Positions 1 to 5,797 of a stretch of DNA of 7,756 nucleotides are shown piece after piece. Origin of the DNA: Pseudomonadota bacterium (GTDB lineage: Bacteria > Pseudomonadota > Gammaproteobacteria > Burkholderiales > Burkholderiaceae_C); contig JAEXBL010000314.1 in assembly GCA_023394015.1 (NCBI GenBank), positions 1-7,756 on the forward strand. The letters are read 5' to 3'. How positions within the stretch are numbered: the stretch's first letter is position 1; each line of letters begins with the position of its first letter. Position numbers and translations under genes: made by a program. The notes beneath the pieces are model-generated. The model made no database searches. It saw only the letters and a program-made list of their open reading frames with translations, and was not told the origin of the DNA.

Positions 1-173
1 CCCTGCGCCAGCGCGTCGACCACGAAGCGCCGCCCATCGGTGGCGGCGCCCGGCCAGGCGATGAAGCCGTCGCCCGGCGCCACCTGCCGGCTGTCGGTGT
101 GCAGCCGCCCGCGCACGCGCTCGCGCAGCCATTGCGCGGCCTCTTTGGGGGTATGCAGCACGGTGATCGTCAC
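1..173 (-). CDS. murE: MurE, UDP-MurNAc-tripeptide synthetase (N-terminal fragment)
   Basis: This is the first 57 codons of a gene that runs off the left edge. MurE is the cytoplasmic ligase that adds the third amino acid, meso-diaminopimelate in Gram-negative bacteria, to UDP-MurNAc-L-Ala-D-Glu. The visible part contains LHTDSRQVAPGDGFIAWPG followed by AATDGRRFV, the conserved N-terminal pattern of Mur ligases of the MurE type (DSR, then PGD.F.A.PG, then DGR.F). The catalytic ATP-binding domain lies outside the window. I chose the GTG at 173-171 because a strong Shine-Dalgarno sequence, GGGGAGGG (186-179), precedes it by 5 bases. A second GTG at 161-159 is less well placed. It follows ftsI, as expected in a dcw cluster, but across an unusually wide 184-base gap filled by a repeat. 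The identification rests on a short stretch plus gene order. Confidence 0.88.
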   Translation of the reverse strand, partial: MTITVLHTPKEAAQWLRERVRGRLHTDSRQVAPGDGFIAWPGAATDGRRFVVDALAQ

Positions 174-222
174 AGCCGCCCTCCCCGACGCGCCACATCC
201 GCTACCGACCCCGCATGGTTCG

Positions 223-356
223 TCAAACGGCCGCGGAGCAGGCCAACCGGGAACGCCGTGGAGCGGGCTTGACCCGGCCACTGGCGTTGTCCCCCCTCGC
301 GAGGGGGGAAAGCCTGCCCCGGACTCGATCCGGGGGCGCGAAGCGACTCAGGGGGG
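223..356. repeat. GC-rich palindromic intergenic repeat, copy A
   Basis: This block fills most of the gap between ftsI and murE and aligns with copy B at 6441-6545. Both begin TCAAAyGGCCGCGGAGCAGG on the plus strand, then share GAACGCCGTGG, GCGTTGTCCCCC and finally CTCAGGGGG. Copy A contains a perfect 20-base palindrome at 290-309 (C6 TCGCGA G6 flanked by T and A), a 7-bp stem at 317-323/329-335 with a 5-base loop, and a weaker stem at 259-267/273-281. No T-run follows any of these stems on the minus strand, so it does not look like an intrinsic terminator. It ends 1 base before the ftsI stop codon. It is probably a dispersed REP-like element, but only two copies are visible here. Confidence 0.75.
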
Positions 357-357
357 A

Positions 358-2094
358 TCAAAACGATTCCTCCACCTGCTCGGCCACGATGGCCGGCTTG
401 ACCGCCACGTCCGGCTGCACGCCCATGATGCGCAGGCTCTGCTGCACCACCTCGCTGAACACCGGCGCCGCCACGGCGCCGCCGTAGTAGACGCCGTTGC
501 TCGGCTCGTCGATCATCACGGCGACGATGACGCGCGGCTTGTCGATGGGCGCCATGCCGGTGAACCAGGCGCGGTACTTGTTGGTGGCGTAGCCCTTGCC
601 CTGCTGCTTGCGCGCCGTACCCGACTTGCCGCCCACCGAGTAGCCCACCGTCTGCGCGCGCTGGCCGGTGCCGCCGGGGCCGGCGGCCATCTCCAGCATC
701 TTGCGCACGGCGCGGGCGTTTTTCTCGGAGAACACGCGCACGCCCTCGACCTGGCTGCCCTCGGGCGCCTTGACCAGCGTGGCGGGGATCACGCGGCCAT
801 CGTGCGAGAACACGGTGTAGGAATGCGCCATCTGGAACAGCGAGGCCGACATGCCGTAGCCATAGGCCATGGTGGCCTGCTCCATCGGCTTCCAGCTCTT
901 CCAGTGCCGCACGCGGCCGGTGGCGGCGCCGGGGAAGGCCAGGTCGGGCTTGCGCCCGTAGCCCAGTGCGCCATAGGTTTCCCACATCTGCTCGGCGCCC
1001 AGGCGCTGGGCGATCTTCAGCGAGCCGACGTTGCTGGACTTCTGCACCACGCCCTCCACCGTGAGCGTGCCGTAGTTGTGCGTGTCGCGGATGGTGAACT
1101 TGCCCAGCTTGTAGTGACCGGGCGCGGTGGCGATGGCGGTGTACGGCGTCACCTTGCCGGCCTCCAGCGCCATGGCCACGGTGATGGGCTTCATGGTCGA
1201 GCCGGGCTCGAAGGTGTCGGTGACGGCGATGTTGCGCAGCTGCGAGCCGCTCAGCCGGCCGCGGTCGTCGGGCGAGTAGCTGGGGTAGTTCGCCAGGGCC
1301 AGCACCTCGCCGGTCTGGGCGTCGAGCACCACCACGCTGCCCGACTTGGCCTTGTGCGCCGTCACCGCGTCGCGCAGCTTCTGGTAAGCGAAGAACTGCA
1401 CCTTGGAGTCGATGGACAGCTGCACGTCCTGCCCGTCCACCGGCGGCACCTCGTCGCCCACGGCCTCGACCACGCGGCCCAGGCGGTCCTTGATGACGCG
1501 GCGCGAGCCGGGCTTGCCGGCCAGCTGCTTCTCGAAGGACAGCTCGGCACCTTCCAGGCCCTTGTTCTCGACGTTGGCAAAGCCCACCACGTGCGCGGCG
1601 GCCTCGCCCTCGGGGTACTTGCGCTTGTATTCCTTGCGCTGGTAGATGCCGGCGATCTTCAGCTCGGCGATCTGCTTGGCCACCGGCTCGTCCACCTGCC
1701 GCTTGATCCAGACGAAGGTCTTGTCCTCGTCGGACAGGCGCTTGTTCAGGTCGGCCAGGGGCATGTTCAGCAGCTTGGCCAGCTGGCGCAGCTTGGCCGG
1801 GTCGCGGTCCACGTCCTCGGGGATCGCCCAGATGCTGGGCGCCACCACGCTGGAAGCCAGCAGCAGGCCGTTGCGGTCGAAGATGCGGCCTCGGCTGGCC
1901 GGCAGCTCCAGCGTGCGCGCAAAGCGCACCTCGCCCTGGCGCTGGAAGAAGGCGTTGCCGATGACCTGCACGTAGGCGGCGCGCCCCACCAGCGCCAGAA
2001 AGGCCAGCGCCAGCATGGCGACGATGAACTTGCTGCGCCAAACCGGCGTCTTGGACGCCAGCAGCGGGCTGGAGGTGTAGCGGATGTCCCTCAT
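358..2094 (-). CDS. ftsI: FtsI / PBP3, septal peptidoglycan transpeptidase
   Basis: A 578-residue class B penicillin-binding protein that cross-links septal peptidoglycan as part of the divisome with FtsW, FtsQ, FtsL and FtsB. It has a short cytoplasmic N-terminus, one membrane segment at about residues 22-44, a PBP-dimer (pedestal) region starting at ASRGRIFDRNG (66-76), and a transpeptidase domain. All three active-site motifs are intact: STMK at 299-302 with Ser299 as the nucleophile, SSN at 353-355, and KSGT at 490-493. The length is close to that of E. coli FtsI (588). The start is the ATG at 2094-2092, preceded by GGAGG (2106-2102) with a 7-base spacer. It overlaps the ftsL stop in an ATGA arrangement, which suggests translational coupling. 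An upstream in-frame extension exists but runs through ftsL in another frame. The stop codon is immediately followed by repeat copy A. Confidence 0.97.
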   Translation of the reverse strand: MRDIRYTSSPLLASKTPVWRSKFIVAMLALAFLALVGRAAYVQVIGNAFFQRQGEVRFARTLELPASRGRIFDRNGLLLASSVVAPSIWAIPEDVDRDPAKLRQLAKLLNMPLADLNKRLSDEDKTFVWIKRQVDEPVAKQIAELKIAGIYQRKEYKRKYPEGEAAAHVVGFANVENKGLEGAELSFEKQLAGKPGSRRVIKDRLGRVVEAVGDEVPPVDGQDVQLSIDSKVQFFAYQKLRDAVTAHKAKSGSVVVLDAQTGEVLALANYPSYSPDDRGRLSGSQLRNIAVTDTFEPGSTMKPITVAMALEAGKVTPYTAIATAPGHYKLGKFTIRDTHNYGTLTVEGVVQKSSNVGSLKIAQRLGAEQMWETYGALGYGRKPDLAFPGAATGRVRHWKSWKPMEQATMAYGYGMSASLFQMAHSYTVFSHDGRVIPATLVKAPEGSQVEGVRVFSEKNARAVRKMLEMAAGPGGTGQRAQTVGYSVGGKSGTARKQQGKGYATNKYRAWFTGMAPIDKPRVIVAVMIDEPSNGVYYGGAVAAPVFSEVVQQSLRIMGVQPDVAVKPAIVAEQVEESF

Positions 2095-2399
2095 CGCCGC
2101 GCCTCCGACGCCGCCGCGGGCGCCGCCGGCATGGCCGCCGACGAGGTCACGTACTCGGTGATGGCCGGCGTGATGGTGCGCATGGCCAGCTTCTCCTTGG
2201 CCAGCTTCTCCACGCGCAGCGAGGTCGCCTCGGCGCGCTTTTCCACCTCCAGCCGGCTGCGCTCGGTGTCCAGCCGGCGCGCCTCGGCGGTGGCGCGGTC
2301 CAGCTCGGTGAACAGGCGGCGCGAGTCGTACTGCACCCGCACCAGGTACAGCGCCGAGGCCATGACGGCGGCCAGCAGGACGATGGACAGCCGCGTCAC
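2091..2399 (-). CDS. ftsL: FtsL, bitopic cell-division protein
   Basis: A 102-residue protein with the standard FtsL layout: a very short cytoplasmic N-terminus, one membrane helix at about residues 4-21 ([19 protein letters not shown]), and a periplasmic coiled coil at about residues 28-72 rich in Arg, Glu and Leu. An Ala/Pro-rich tail follows. FtsL pairs with FtsB through this coiled coil and, with FtsQ, activates FtsW-FtsI at the septum. The start is GTG at 2399-2397, which overlaps the rsmH stop as GTGA. The only ribosome-binding element is a run of G at 2411-2407, and an 8-bp inverted repeat (2399-2406/2426-2433) reaches the first base of the start codon. The stop overlaps the ftsI start by 4 bases. 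FtsL proteins diverge strongly in sequence, so the call leans on topology, size and position between rsmH and ftsI. Confidence 0.93.
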   Translation of the reverse strand: MTRLSIVLLAAVMASALYLVRVQYDSRRLFTELDRATAEARRLDTERSRLEVEKRAEATSLRVEKLAKEKLAMRTITPAITEYVTSSAAMPAAPAAASEARR

Positions 2400-2473
2400 A
2401 ACAGGCCCCCACGCTTCACGGCGGCGCCTGTTGCGCTGCTCCCCGAGGGGGCCTTCGCCGCCTTGGGGCGGCC
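2396..2473. repeat. Repeat-like palindromic DNA inside the rsmH 3' end
   Basis: The last 25 or so codons of rsmH are made of stacked palindromes similar in style to the repeats between genes in this window. A 6-bp stem GCCGCC/GGCGGC with loop TTGG lies at 2457-2472, CCCC/GGGG with a 2-base loop at 2441-2450, and an 8-bp stem CAACAGGC/GCCTGTTG at 2399-2406/2426-2433. The encoded residues 317-341 have no counterpart in the standard RsmH core. The palindromes are visible directly. That they come from a mobile or dispersed repeat is inference. Confidence 0.5.
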
Positions 2474-3421
2474 CGGCGTCGACTCAAGACCATCGTGCCG
2501 GATGCCGGTGACATCGGCCTCGGTGCGCTCGGCCACGCGCATGACGGCGCTGCGCGCGCGCGGATTGGCCGCCACCTCGGCGGCGCTGGCGCGCACCCGG
2601 CCCAGGGCGCGCAGCAGGGTCGGCGCCGGCTCGGCGAACGGCGCGCGGCGGTCCACCACCGCCTTCGAATGGCGGGCAATGAACTGCTTGACGATGCGGT
2701 CTTCCAGCGAATGGAAGCTGATCACCACGAGCCGACCTCCGGGTTGCAGCACATGCAGGCTGGCCGCTAGCGCCTGCTCGAGCTCTTCAAGCTCGGCGTT
2801 GACGAAAATCCGAACAGCCTGAAATGTGCGCGTTGCAGGGTTCTGGCCCGGCTCGCGGGTTTTGACCGCACCAGCCACGAGCTCGGCCAGTTCAAGGGTG
2901 CTTGCAACAGGGCCCCGTTCCTGTCGGCGCGACACAATCGCCTTTGCAATGGGGCCAGCAAACCGTTCTTCACCGTAGTCACGAATCACCTCCGCGATCT
3001 GCTTCTGGTCGGCCACCGCCAGCCATTCGGCCGCGCTCTGGCCGCGCGTGGGGTCCATGCGCATGTCCAGCGGGCCGTCGGCACGAAAAGAAAAACCCCG
3101 CGCGGGGTTGTCGATCTGCGGCGAGCTGATGCCAAGGTCCATCAGCACCCCGGCGGCGCTGCCCGGCGCCAGTTCCCCCAGCGCGGCAAAGCCCTGGTGG
3201 CGGATTGCAAAGCGCGCGTCCTGGATGCGCGCGGCCTCGGCCAGCGCCTCGGGGTCCTTGTCGAAGGCCAGCAGCCGCCCTTGCGGCGCCAGCCGCTGCA
3301 GGATCAGGCGCGCATGCCCGCCACGGCCGAACGTGGCGTCCACGTACTGGCCTTGCGGGTCCGTGATGAGGGCGTCGACCGCCTCGTTCAGCAGGACCGT
3401 GGTGTGTGACCATGTGCTCAA
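2396..3421 (-). CDS. rsmH: RsmH (MraW), 16S rRNA m4C1402 methyltransferase
   Basis: A 341-residue SAM-dependent methyltransferase that N4-methylates C1402 in the ribosomal P site of 16S rRNA. Conserved segments are [10 protein letters not shown] (6-15), the SAM-binding loop [10 protein letters not shown] (28-37), AFDKD (52-56), MDLGISSPQ (94-102), DGPLDMRMD (115-123) and [13 protein letters not shown] (233-245). The core ends at AERTEA (297-302), where E. coli RsmH (313 residues) also stops, and 39 extra residues follow. The start is a TTG at 3421-3419, preceded by AGGA with a 9-base spacer. The nearby ATG is out of frame, and the next in-frame GTG would remove the conserved N-terminus. It lies 13 bases after mraZ and overlaps ftsL. 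Three oddities are reported as findings: a terminator-like hairpin inside the gene, a patch of AT-richer codons, and the repeat-like tail. Confidence 0.96.
   Translation of the reverse strand: MSTWSHTTVLLNEAVDALITDPQGQYVDATFGRGGHARLILQRLAPQGRLLAFDKDPEALAEAARIQDARFAIRHQGFAALGELAPGSAAGVLMDLGISSPQIDNPARGFSFRADGPLDMRMDPTRGQSAAEWLAVADQKQIAEVIRDYGEERFAGPIAKAIVSRRQERGPVASTLELAELVAGAVKTREPGQNPATRTFQAVRIFVNAELEELEQALAASLHVLQPGGRLVVISFHSLEDRIVKQFIARHSKAVVDRRAPFAEPAPTLLRALGRVRASAAEVAANPRARSAVMRVAERTEADVTGIRHDGLESTPGRPKAAKAPSGSSATGAAVKRGGLL
3086..3109 (-). terminator. Terminator-like hairpin within rsmH, sense orientation
   Basis: A perfect 16-base palindrome, AACCCCGCGCGGGGTT (3094-3109), gives a 6-bp stem with a GCGC loop. 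Read on the minus strand it runs directly into TTTTTCTTTT (3095-3086). This has the form of an intrinsic terminator and points in the direction of transcription. It lies inside the rsmH reading frame at about residues 105-112, so it may act as an attenuator or be inactive while ribosomes cover it. Confidence 0.4.
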
Positions 3422-3434
3422 TGCCCCCGATCCT

Positions 3435-3863
3435 TTAGAACGCGAAGTCCTCGAACACCTCGGGCATCTCGGCCTGCATGGCCTCGGCTTCCTTGGCTTC
3501 GTAAGCGGCCTTGTCCCACAGCTCGAAGTGCTGACCCATGCCCAGCAGCATCACCTCGCGCGTCAGGCCGGCGGCCTGGCGCAGCTCGGGCGATACCAGC
3601 ACGCGGCCGGTGGCGTCCATGTCCACGTCCATGGCGTTGCCCATGAAGATGCGCTTCCACCACTGGGCGGACATGGGCAGCTGCACGATGCGCTCGCGGA
3701 ACTTCTCCCACTCGGGGCGCGGAAACACCATCAGGCAGCCGTGCGGGTGCCGGGTGATGGTGAGCTGCCCACCAGCGGTCGCGCTCAGGACGTCGCGGTG
3801 CCGGGTGGGCACGGACAGCCTCCCCTTTGCATCCAGATTCAGCGACGACGCCCCTTGAAACAC
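3435..3863 (-). CDS. mraZ: MraZ, transcriptional regulator of the dcw cluster
   Basis: A 142-residue MraZ with two AbrB/SpoVT-like DNA-binding repeats, each carrying the DxxGR signature: [14 protein letters not shown] (11-24) and [18 protein letters not shown] (83-100). The protein forms a ring-shaped oligomer. In E. coli it represses its own promoter and thereby the downstream division and wall genes. I chose the GTG at 3863-3861 because the family begins with M-F-Q-G at this point and because AGGGA precedes it by 7 bases. A longer frame from the GTG at 3917 would run through the operator repeats and is unlikely. The length is typical for the family. It is the first gene of the dcw run, 13 bases before rsmH, with its own promoter region upstream. 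Confidence 0.96.
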   Translation of the reverse strand: MFQGASSLNLDAKGRLSVPTRHRDVLSATAGGQLTITRHPHGCLMVFPRPEWEKFRERIVQLPMSAQWWKRIFMGNAMDVDMDATGRVLVSPELRQAAGLTREVMLLGMGQHFELWDKAAYEAKEAEAMQAEMPEVFEDFAF

Positions 3864-3899
3864 GCGAATTTCCCTGCCTTGAGTGCCAAAACAACGGGG

Positions 3900-3939
3900 A
3901 ATGGCACCTTCCCCCACTTAATTGCACTTTTTTGCACTG
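3900..3939 (-). promoter_or_regulatory. MraZ operator: four 10-bp direct repeats
   Basis: On the minus strand four consecutive 10-base units read CAGTGCAAAA, AAGTGCAATT, AAGTGGGGGA and AGGTGCCATT. Their GTG cores sit at 3937-3935, 3927-3925, 3917-3915 and 3907-3905, exactly 10 bases apart. MraZ is known to bind direct repeats of this period: TGGGN units with 5-base spacers in E. coli, and AAAGTG-type decamers in Mollicutes. The first unit overlaps the predicted -10 element, which fits autorepression. Confidence 0.75.
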
Positions 3940-3963
3940 TAGCAGGAATTGCCGGGCGCGCAA
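3936..3963 (-). promoter_or_regulatory. Candidate sigma-70 promoter for mraZ
   Basis: On the minus strand a -10 element TACAGT (3941-3936) is preceded by an extended -10 TGC (3944-3942). A weak -35, TTGCGC (3963-3958), lies 16 bases upstream of the -10. The -10 matches 4 of 6 consensus bases and the -35 matches 3 of 6. The position just upstream of, and overlapping, the MraZ repeats supports it. Other promoters in the AT-rich region further upstream cannot be excluded. Confidence 0.45.
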
Positions 3964-4019
3964 CGGCGGCCTACAAATTATTTCAATGAAATCAAGAGCT
4001 TAGCTGGGTTTTCCATCAG

Positions 4020-4028
4020 ATATCCACA
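4020..4028 (+). promoter_or_regulatory. DnaA-box-like site, 8 of 9
   Basis: The plus strand reads ATATCCACA, which differs from the consensus TTATCCACA only at the first base. It lies in the AT-rich island upstream of mraZ, in inverted orientation to the exact box at 4089-4097. One isolated near-match could be chance. Confidence 0.3.
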
Positions 4029-4088
4029 GGAAAATCTCTTTGAAATGAGCAACTTAGGGCCGATAGTCAAAGTGATGGTGCAGGCTAT

Positions 4089-4097
4089 TGTGGATAA
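4089..4097 (-). promoter_or_regulatory. Consensus DnaA box
   Basis: The minus strand reads TTATCCACA, a perfect 9-base DnaA box, at the upstream edge of the AT-rich island. DnaA acts as a transcription factor at some promoters. Its position between hslU and mraZ would suit control of the division cluster, but binding is inferred only from the match. Confidence 0.45.
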
Positions 4098-4254
4098 CCC
4101 GACTTGCCCGCCAGGACGCGGCGGGCGCAGCCGGTCGCCGGCGCCGGCTCCAGGCGCACGGGTCGATCAAGACAGTTGGGATGGCAGCTTGCGCCGGCTG
4201 TGCCGGGATTTCCACCCCGAAACCCCAGCCGGGCGTGTGCCAGGCGCTGCCGCT

Positions 4255-4278
4255 CGGGTGCGCGCCGGCGCACGCCCG
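4255..4278 (-). terminator. GC-rich stem-loop after hslU, weak terminator candidate
   Basis: Starting about 20 bases after the hslU stop, an inverted repeat pairs CGGG-GTGCGC with GCGCAC-CCG around a CGGC loop, with a one-base bulge. No T-run follows on the minus strand, so an intrinsic terminator is doubtful. It could stabilise the hslU mRNA end or assist Rho-dependent ending. Confidence 0.3.
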
Positions 4279-4297
4279 TCGGAGGGCAAGCGCCCAC

Positions 4298-5632
4298 TTA
4301 CAAAATGTAGCGCGACAGATCCTCGTCGCGGCTCAGCGCCGCCAGGCGCGCGTCGACGTAGGCGGCGTCGATGGTCACGGTCTGGCCTTCCAACTTGGCG
4401 GCCTCGAAGCTGACCTCGTCCAGCAGCCGCTCCATCACCGTGGACAGGCGGCGCGCACCGATGTTCTCGGTCGATTCGTTGACGGCGCAGGCGATCTCGG
4501 CCAGGCGCGAGATGCCCTCGGGCGTGAATTCCAGCCTCACGCCCTCGGTGGCCAGCAGCGCCTGGTACTGGCGCACCAGGTTGGCGTCGGTCTGGGTCAG
4601 GATGGCCTCGAAGTCCTGCACCGACAGCGAGGCCAGTTCGACGCGGATCGGCAGCCGCCCCTGCAGCTCCGGAATCAGGTCGCTCGGCTTGGCCAGGTGG
4701 AAGGCGCCGGAGGCGATGAACAGGATGTGGTCGGTGCGCACCATGCCGTACTTGGTGCTCACCGTCGTGCCCTCCACCAGCGGCAGCAGATCGCGCTGCA
4801 CGCCCTGGCGCGAAACCTCGGCGGTGCTGCTGCTGGCTTCGCTGCGCGAGGCCACCTTGTCGATCTCGTCGAGGAAGACGATGCCGTTCTGCTCCATGTT
4901 CTGGATCGCCTGCACGCGAATCTCGTCCTCGTTGACCAGCTTGCCGGCCTCCTCGTCGACCAGCAGCTTCATGGCCTCGCCGATCTTCACGCGCCGCAGC
5001 TTGCGGCGGCCGGCGCCCAGGTTGGCGAACATGCCCTTCAGTTGCTCGGCCATGTCCTCCATGCCGGGCGGGCCCATGATTTCCATGGTGGGCGCAGGCT
5101 GGGCCAGCTCCAGCTCGATTTCCTTGTCGTCGAGCTGGCCCTCGCGCAGCTTCTTGCGAAAGGCCTGGCGCGCGGCGCCGCCCTCGCCGGGCGCGGCGCT
5201 GCTGTCGGCACTGCGCGCGGGCGGCAGCAGCACGTCGAGGATGCGCTCCTCGGCCAGGTCCTCGGCGCGCGTGCGCTGCGCCTTCATGGCCTGCTCGCGC
5301 TGCTGCTTGACGGCCATCTCGGCCAGGTCGCGGATGATGGAATCCACGTCCTTGCCGACGTAGCCGACCTCGGTGAACTTGGTGGCCTCGACCTTGATGA
5401 AGGGCGCGTTGGCCAGCCTGGCCAGGCGCCGCGCGATCTCGGTCTTGCCGACGCCGGTGGGGCCGATCATCAGGATGTTCTTGGGCGTGATCTCGGGCCG
5501 CAGCTTCTCGTCGACCTGCTGGCGGCGCCAGCGGTTGCGCAGCGCAATCGCCACGGCGCGCTTGGCGTCCTGCTGGCCGACGATGTGGCGGTCGAGTTCG
5601 GAGACGATCTCCTGCGGTGTCATGGAGGACAT
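4298..5632 (-). CDS. hslU: HslU (ClpY), ATPase unfoldase of the HslVU protease
   Basis: A 444-residue AAA+ ATPase (E. coli HslU has 443) that forms a hexamer, unfolds substrates and feeds them into HslV in the cytoplasm. It has Walker A GPTGVGKT (57-64), the pore loop GYVG (90-93), the family-specific intermediate (I) domain at about 110-240, Walker B IVFLDEID (251-258), the sensor and Arg-finger stretch [17 protein letters not shown] with Arg326, and a sensor-2 motif [16 protein letters not shown] (391-406). The C-terminus DEDLSRYIL is the tail that inserts into HslV to activate it. I chose the ATG at 5632-5630 ([10 protein letters not shown]) because it matches the E. coli start (MSEMTPREIV) and has GGGA 7 bases upstream. 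An ATG two codons earlier (5638) is possible. It lies 165 bases after hslV, behind a large palindrome. Confidence 0.98.
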   Translation of the reverse strand: MSSMTPQEIVSELDRHIVGQQDAKRAVAIALRNRWRRQQVDEKLRPEITPKNILMIGPTGVGKTEIARRLARLANAPFIKVEATKFTEVGYVGKDVDSIIRDLAEMAVKQQREQAMKAQRTRAEDLAEERILDVLLPPARSADSSAAPGEGGAARQAFRKKLREGQLDDKEIELELAQPAPTMEIMGPPGMEDMAEQLKGMFANLGAGRRKLRRVKIGEAMKLLVDEEAGKLVNEDEIRVQAIQNMEQNGIVFLDEIDKVASRSEASSSTAEVSRQGVQRDLLPLVEGTTVSTKYGMVRTDHILFIASGAFHLAKPSDLIPELQGRLPIRVELASLSVQDFEAILTQTDANLVRQYQALLATEGVRLEFTPEGISRLAEIACAVNESTENIGARRLSTVMERLLDEVSFEAAKLEGQTVTIDAAYVDARLAALSRDEDLSRYIL

Positions 5633-5651
5633 GGGCATTTCCCGTTGAAAA

Positions 5652-5794
5652 ATGACAAATGACCTCGCTTCGCTCGTTGACGTTGCCGCTGCGCGGCATC
5701 CATGACAAACCGCCTGGGGTGATGACAAGCGCTTTTTGTCATGGCGGCGCAGCCGCCGTCATCGATGCCGCGCAGCGGCGAGGTCATTTGTCAT
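5652..5794. repeat. Complex inverted repeat filling the hslV-hslU spacer
   Basis: The outer arms are an exact 17-bp inverted repeat (5652-5668 against 5778-5794, starting ATGACAAATGACC). The inner arms are 22 bases matching at 21 positions (5685-5706 against 5758-5779). The left side carries about 16 extra bases between its two arms, including CGCTTCGCTCG. At the centre are a 7-bp stem ATGACAA/TTGTCAT (5722-5728/5736-5742) and a 6-bp stem GGCGGC/GCCGCC (5743-5748/5752-5757). The word ATGACAA recurs in both orientations. It lies inside the presumed hslVU transcript and probably folds in the mRNA. It resembles a REP cluster or a small palindromic mobile element. Confidence 0.8.
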
Positions 5795-5797
5795 GCG

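Larger units (their letters stand above)
3964..4297. other. Gene-free spacer between hslU and the mraZ promoter
   Basis: I see no convincing gene here. The half nearest mraZ is unusually AT-rich for this window: 52 of 130 bases over 3971-4100 are G or C. It carries two DnaA-box-like sites and possibly more promoter elements. The half nearest hslU (4101-4297) is GC-rich. It has a small minus-strand open frame (4085-4297) whose protein resembles nothing I know and whose composition is that of shadow frames. A GC-rich hairpin follows the hslU stop. Confidence 0.6.

Noticed and set aside
170..2041. A 623-codon minus-strand frame overlapping ftsI and murE
   Set aside because: It is in a different frame from ftsI, has Arg/Ala/Gly-rich nonsense composition, and runs through the intergenic repeat.
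40..2511. A very long plus-strand open frame (823 codons) opposite ftsI and ftsL
   Set aside because: It is antisense to two clearly real genes. Its protein is full of His, Arg, Gly and Ala repeats typical of shadow frames in high-GC DNA, and no family motif is visible.
3864..3917. Upstream GTG extension of mraZ adding 18 residues
   Set aside because: The extension covers part of the operator repeats and the leader. The family begins at the Phe-Gln-Gly segment, and the internal GTG at 3863 has a good Shine-Dalgarno sequence.
4010..4075. Promoter with TTGACT as -35 in the AT-rich island on the minus strand
   Set aside because: No acceptable -10 hexamer lies at 16-18 bases, so I did not list it, though other promoters in this island remain possible.
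4085..4297. A small 70-codon minus-strand frame just after hslU
   Set aside because: It starts next to the hslU stop and has no recognisable family, and its Arg/Pro/Ala-rich composition matches other shadow frames. There is not enough support for a gene.
4088..5662. A 524-codon plus-strand open frame opposite hslU
   Set aside because: It is antisense to hslU, has shadow-frame composition, and begins in the DnaA-box region without a clear ribosome-binding site.
5633..5728. N-terminal extension of hslU through the palindromic spacer
   Set aside because: The added residues come from the repeat and do not match HslU. The E. coli-like start [10 protein letters not shown] with a Shine-Dalgarno sequence lies at 5632.
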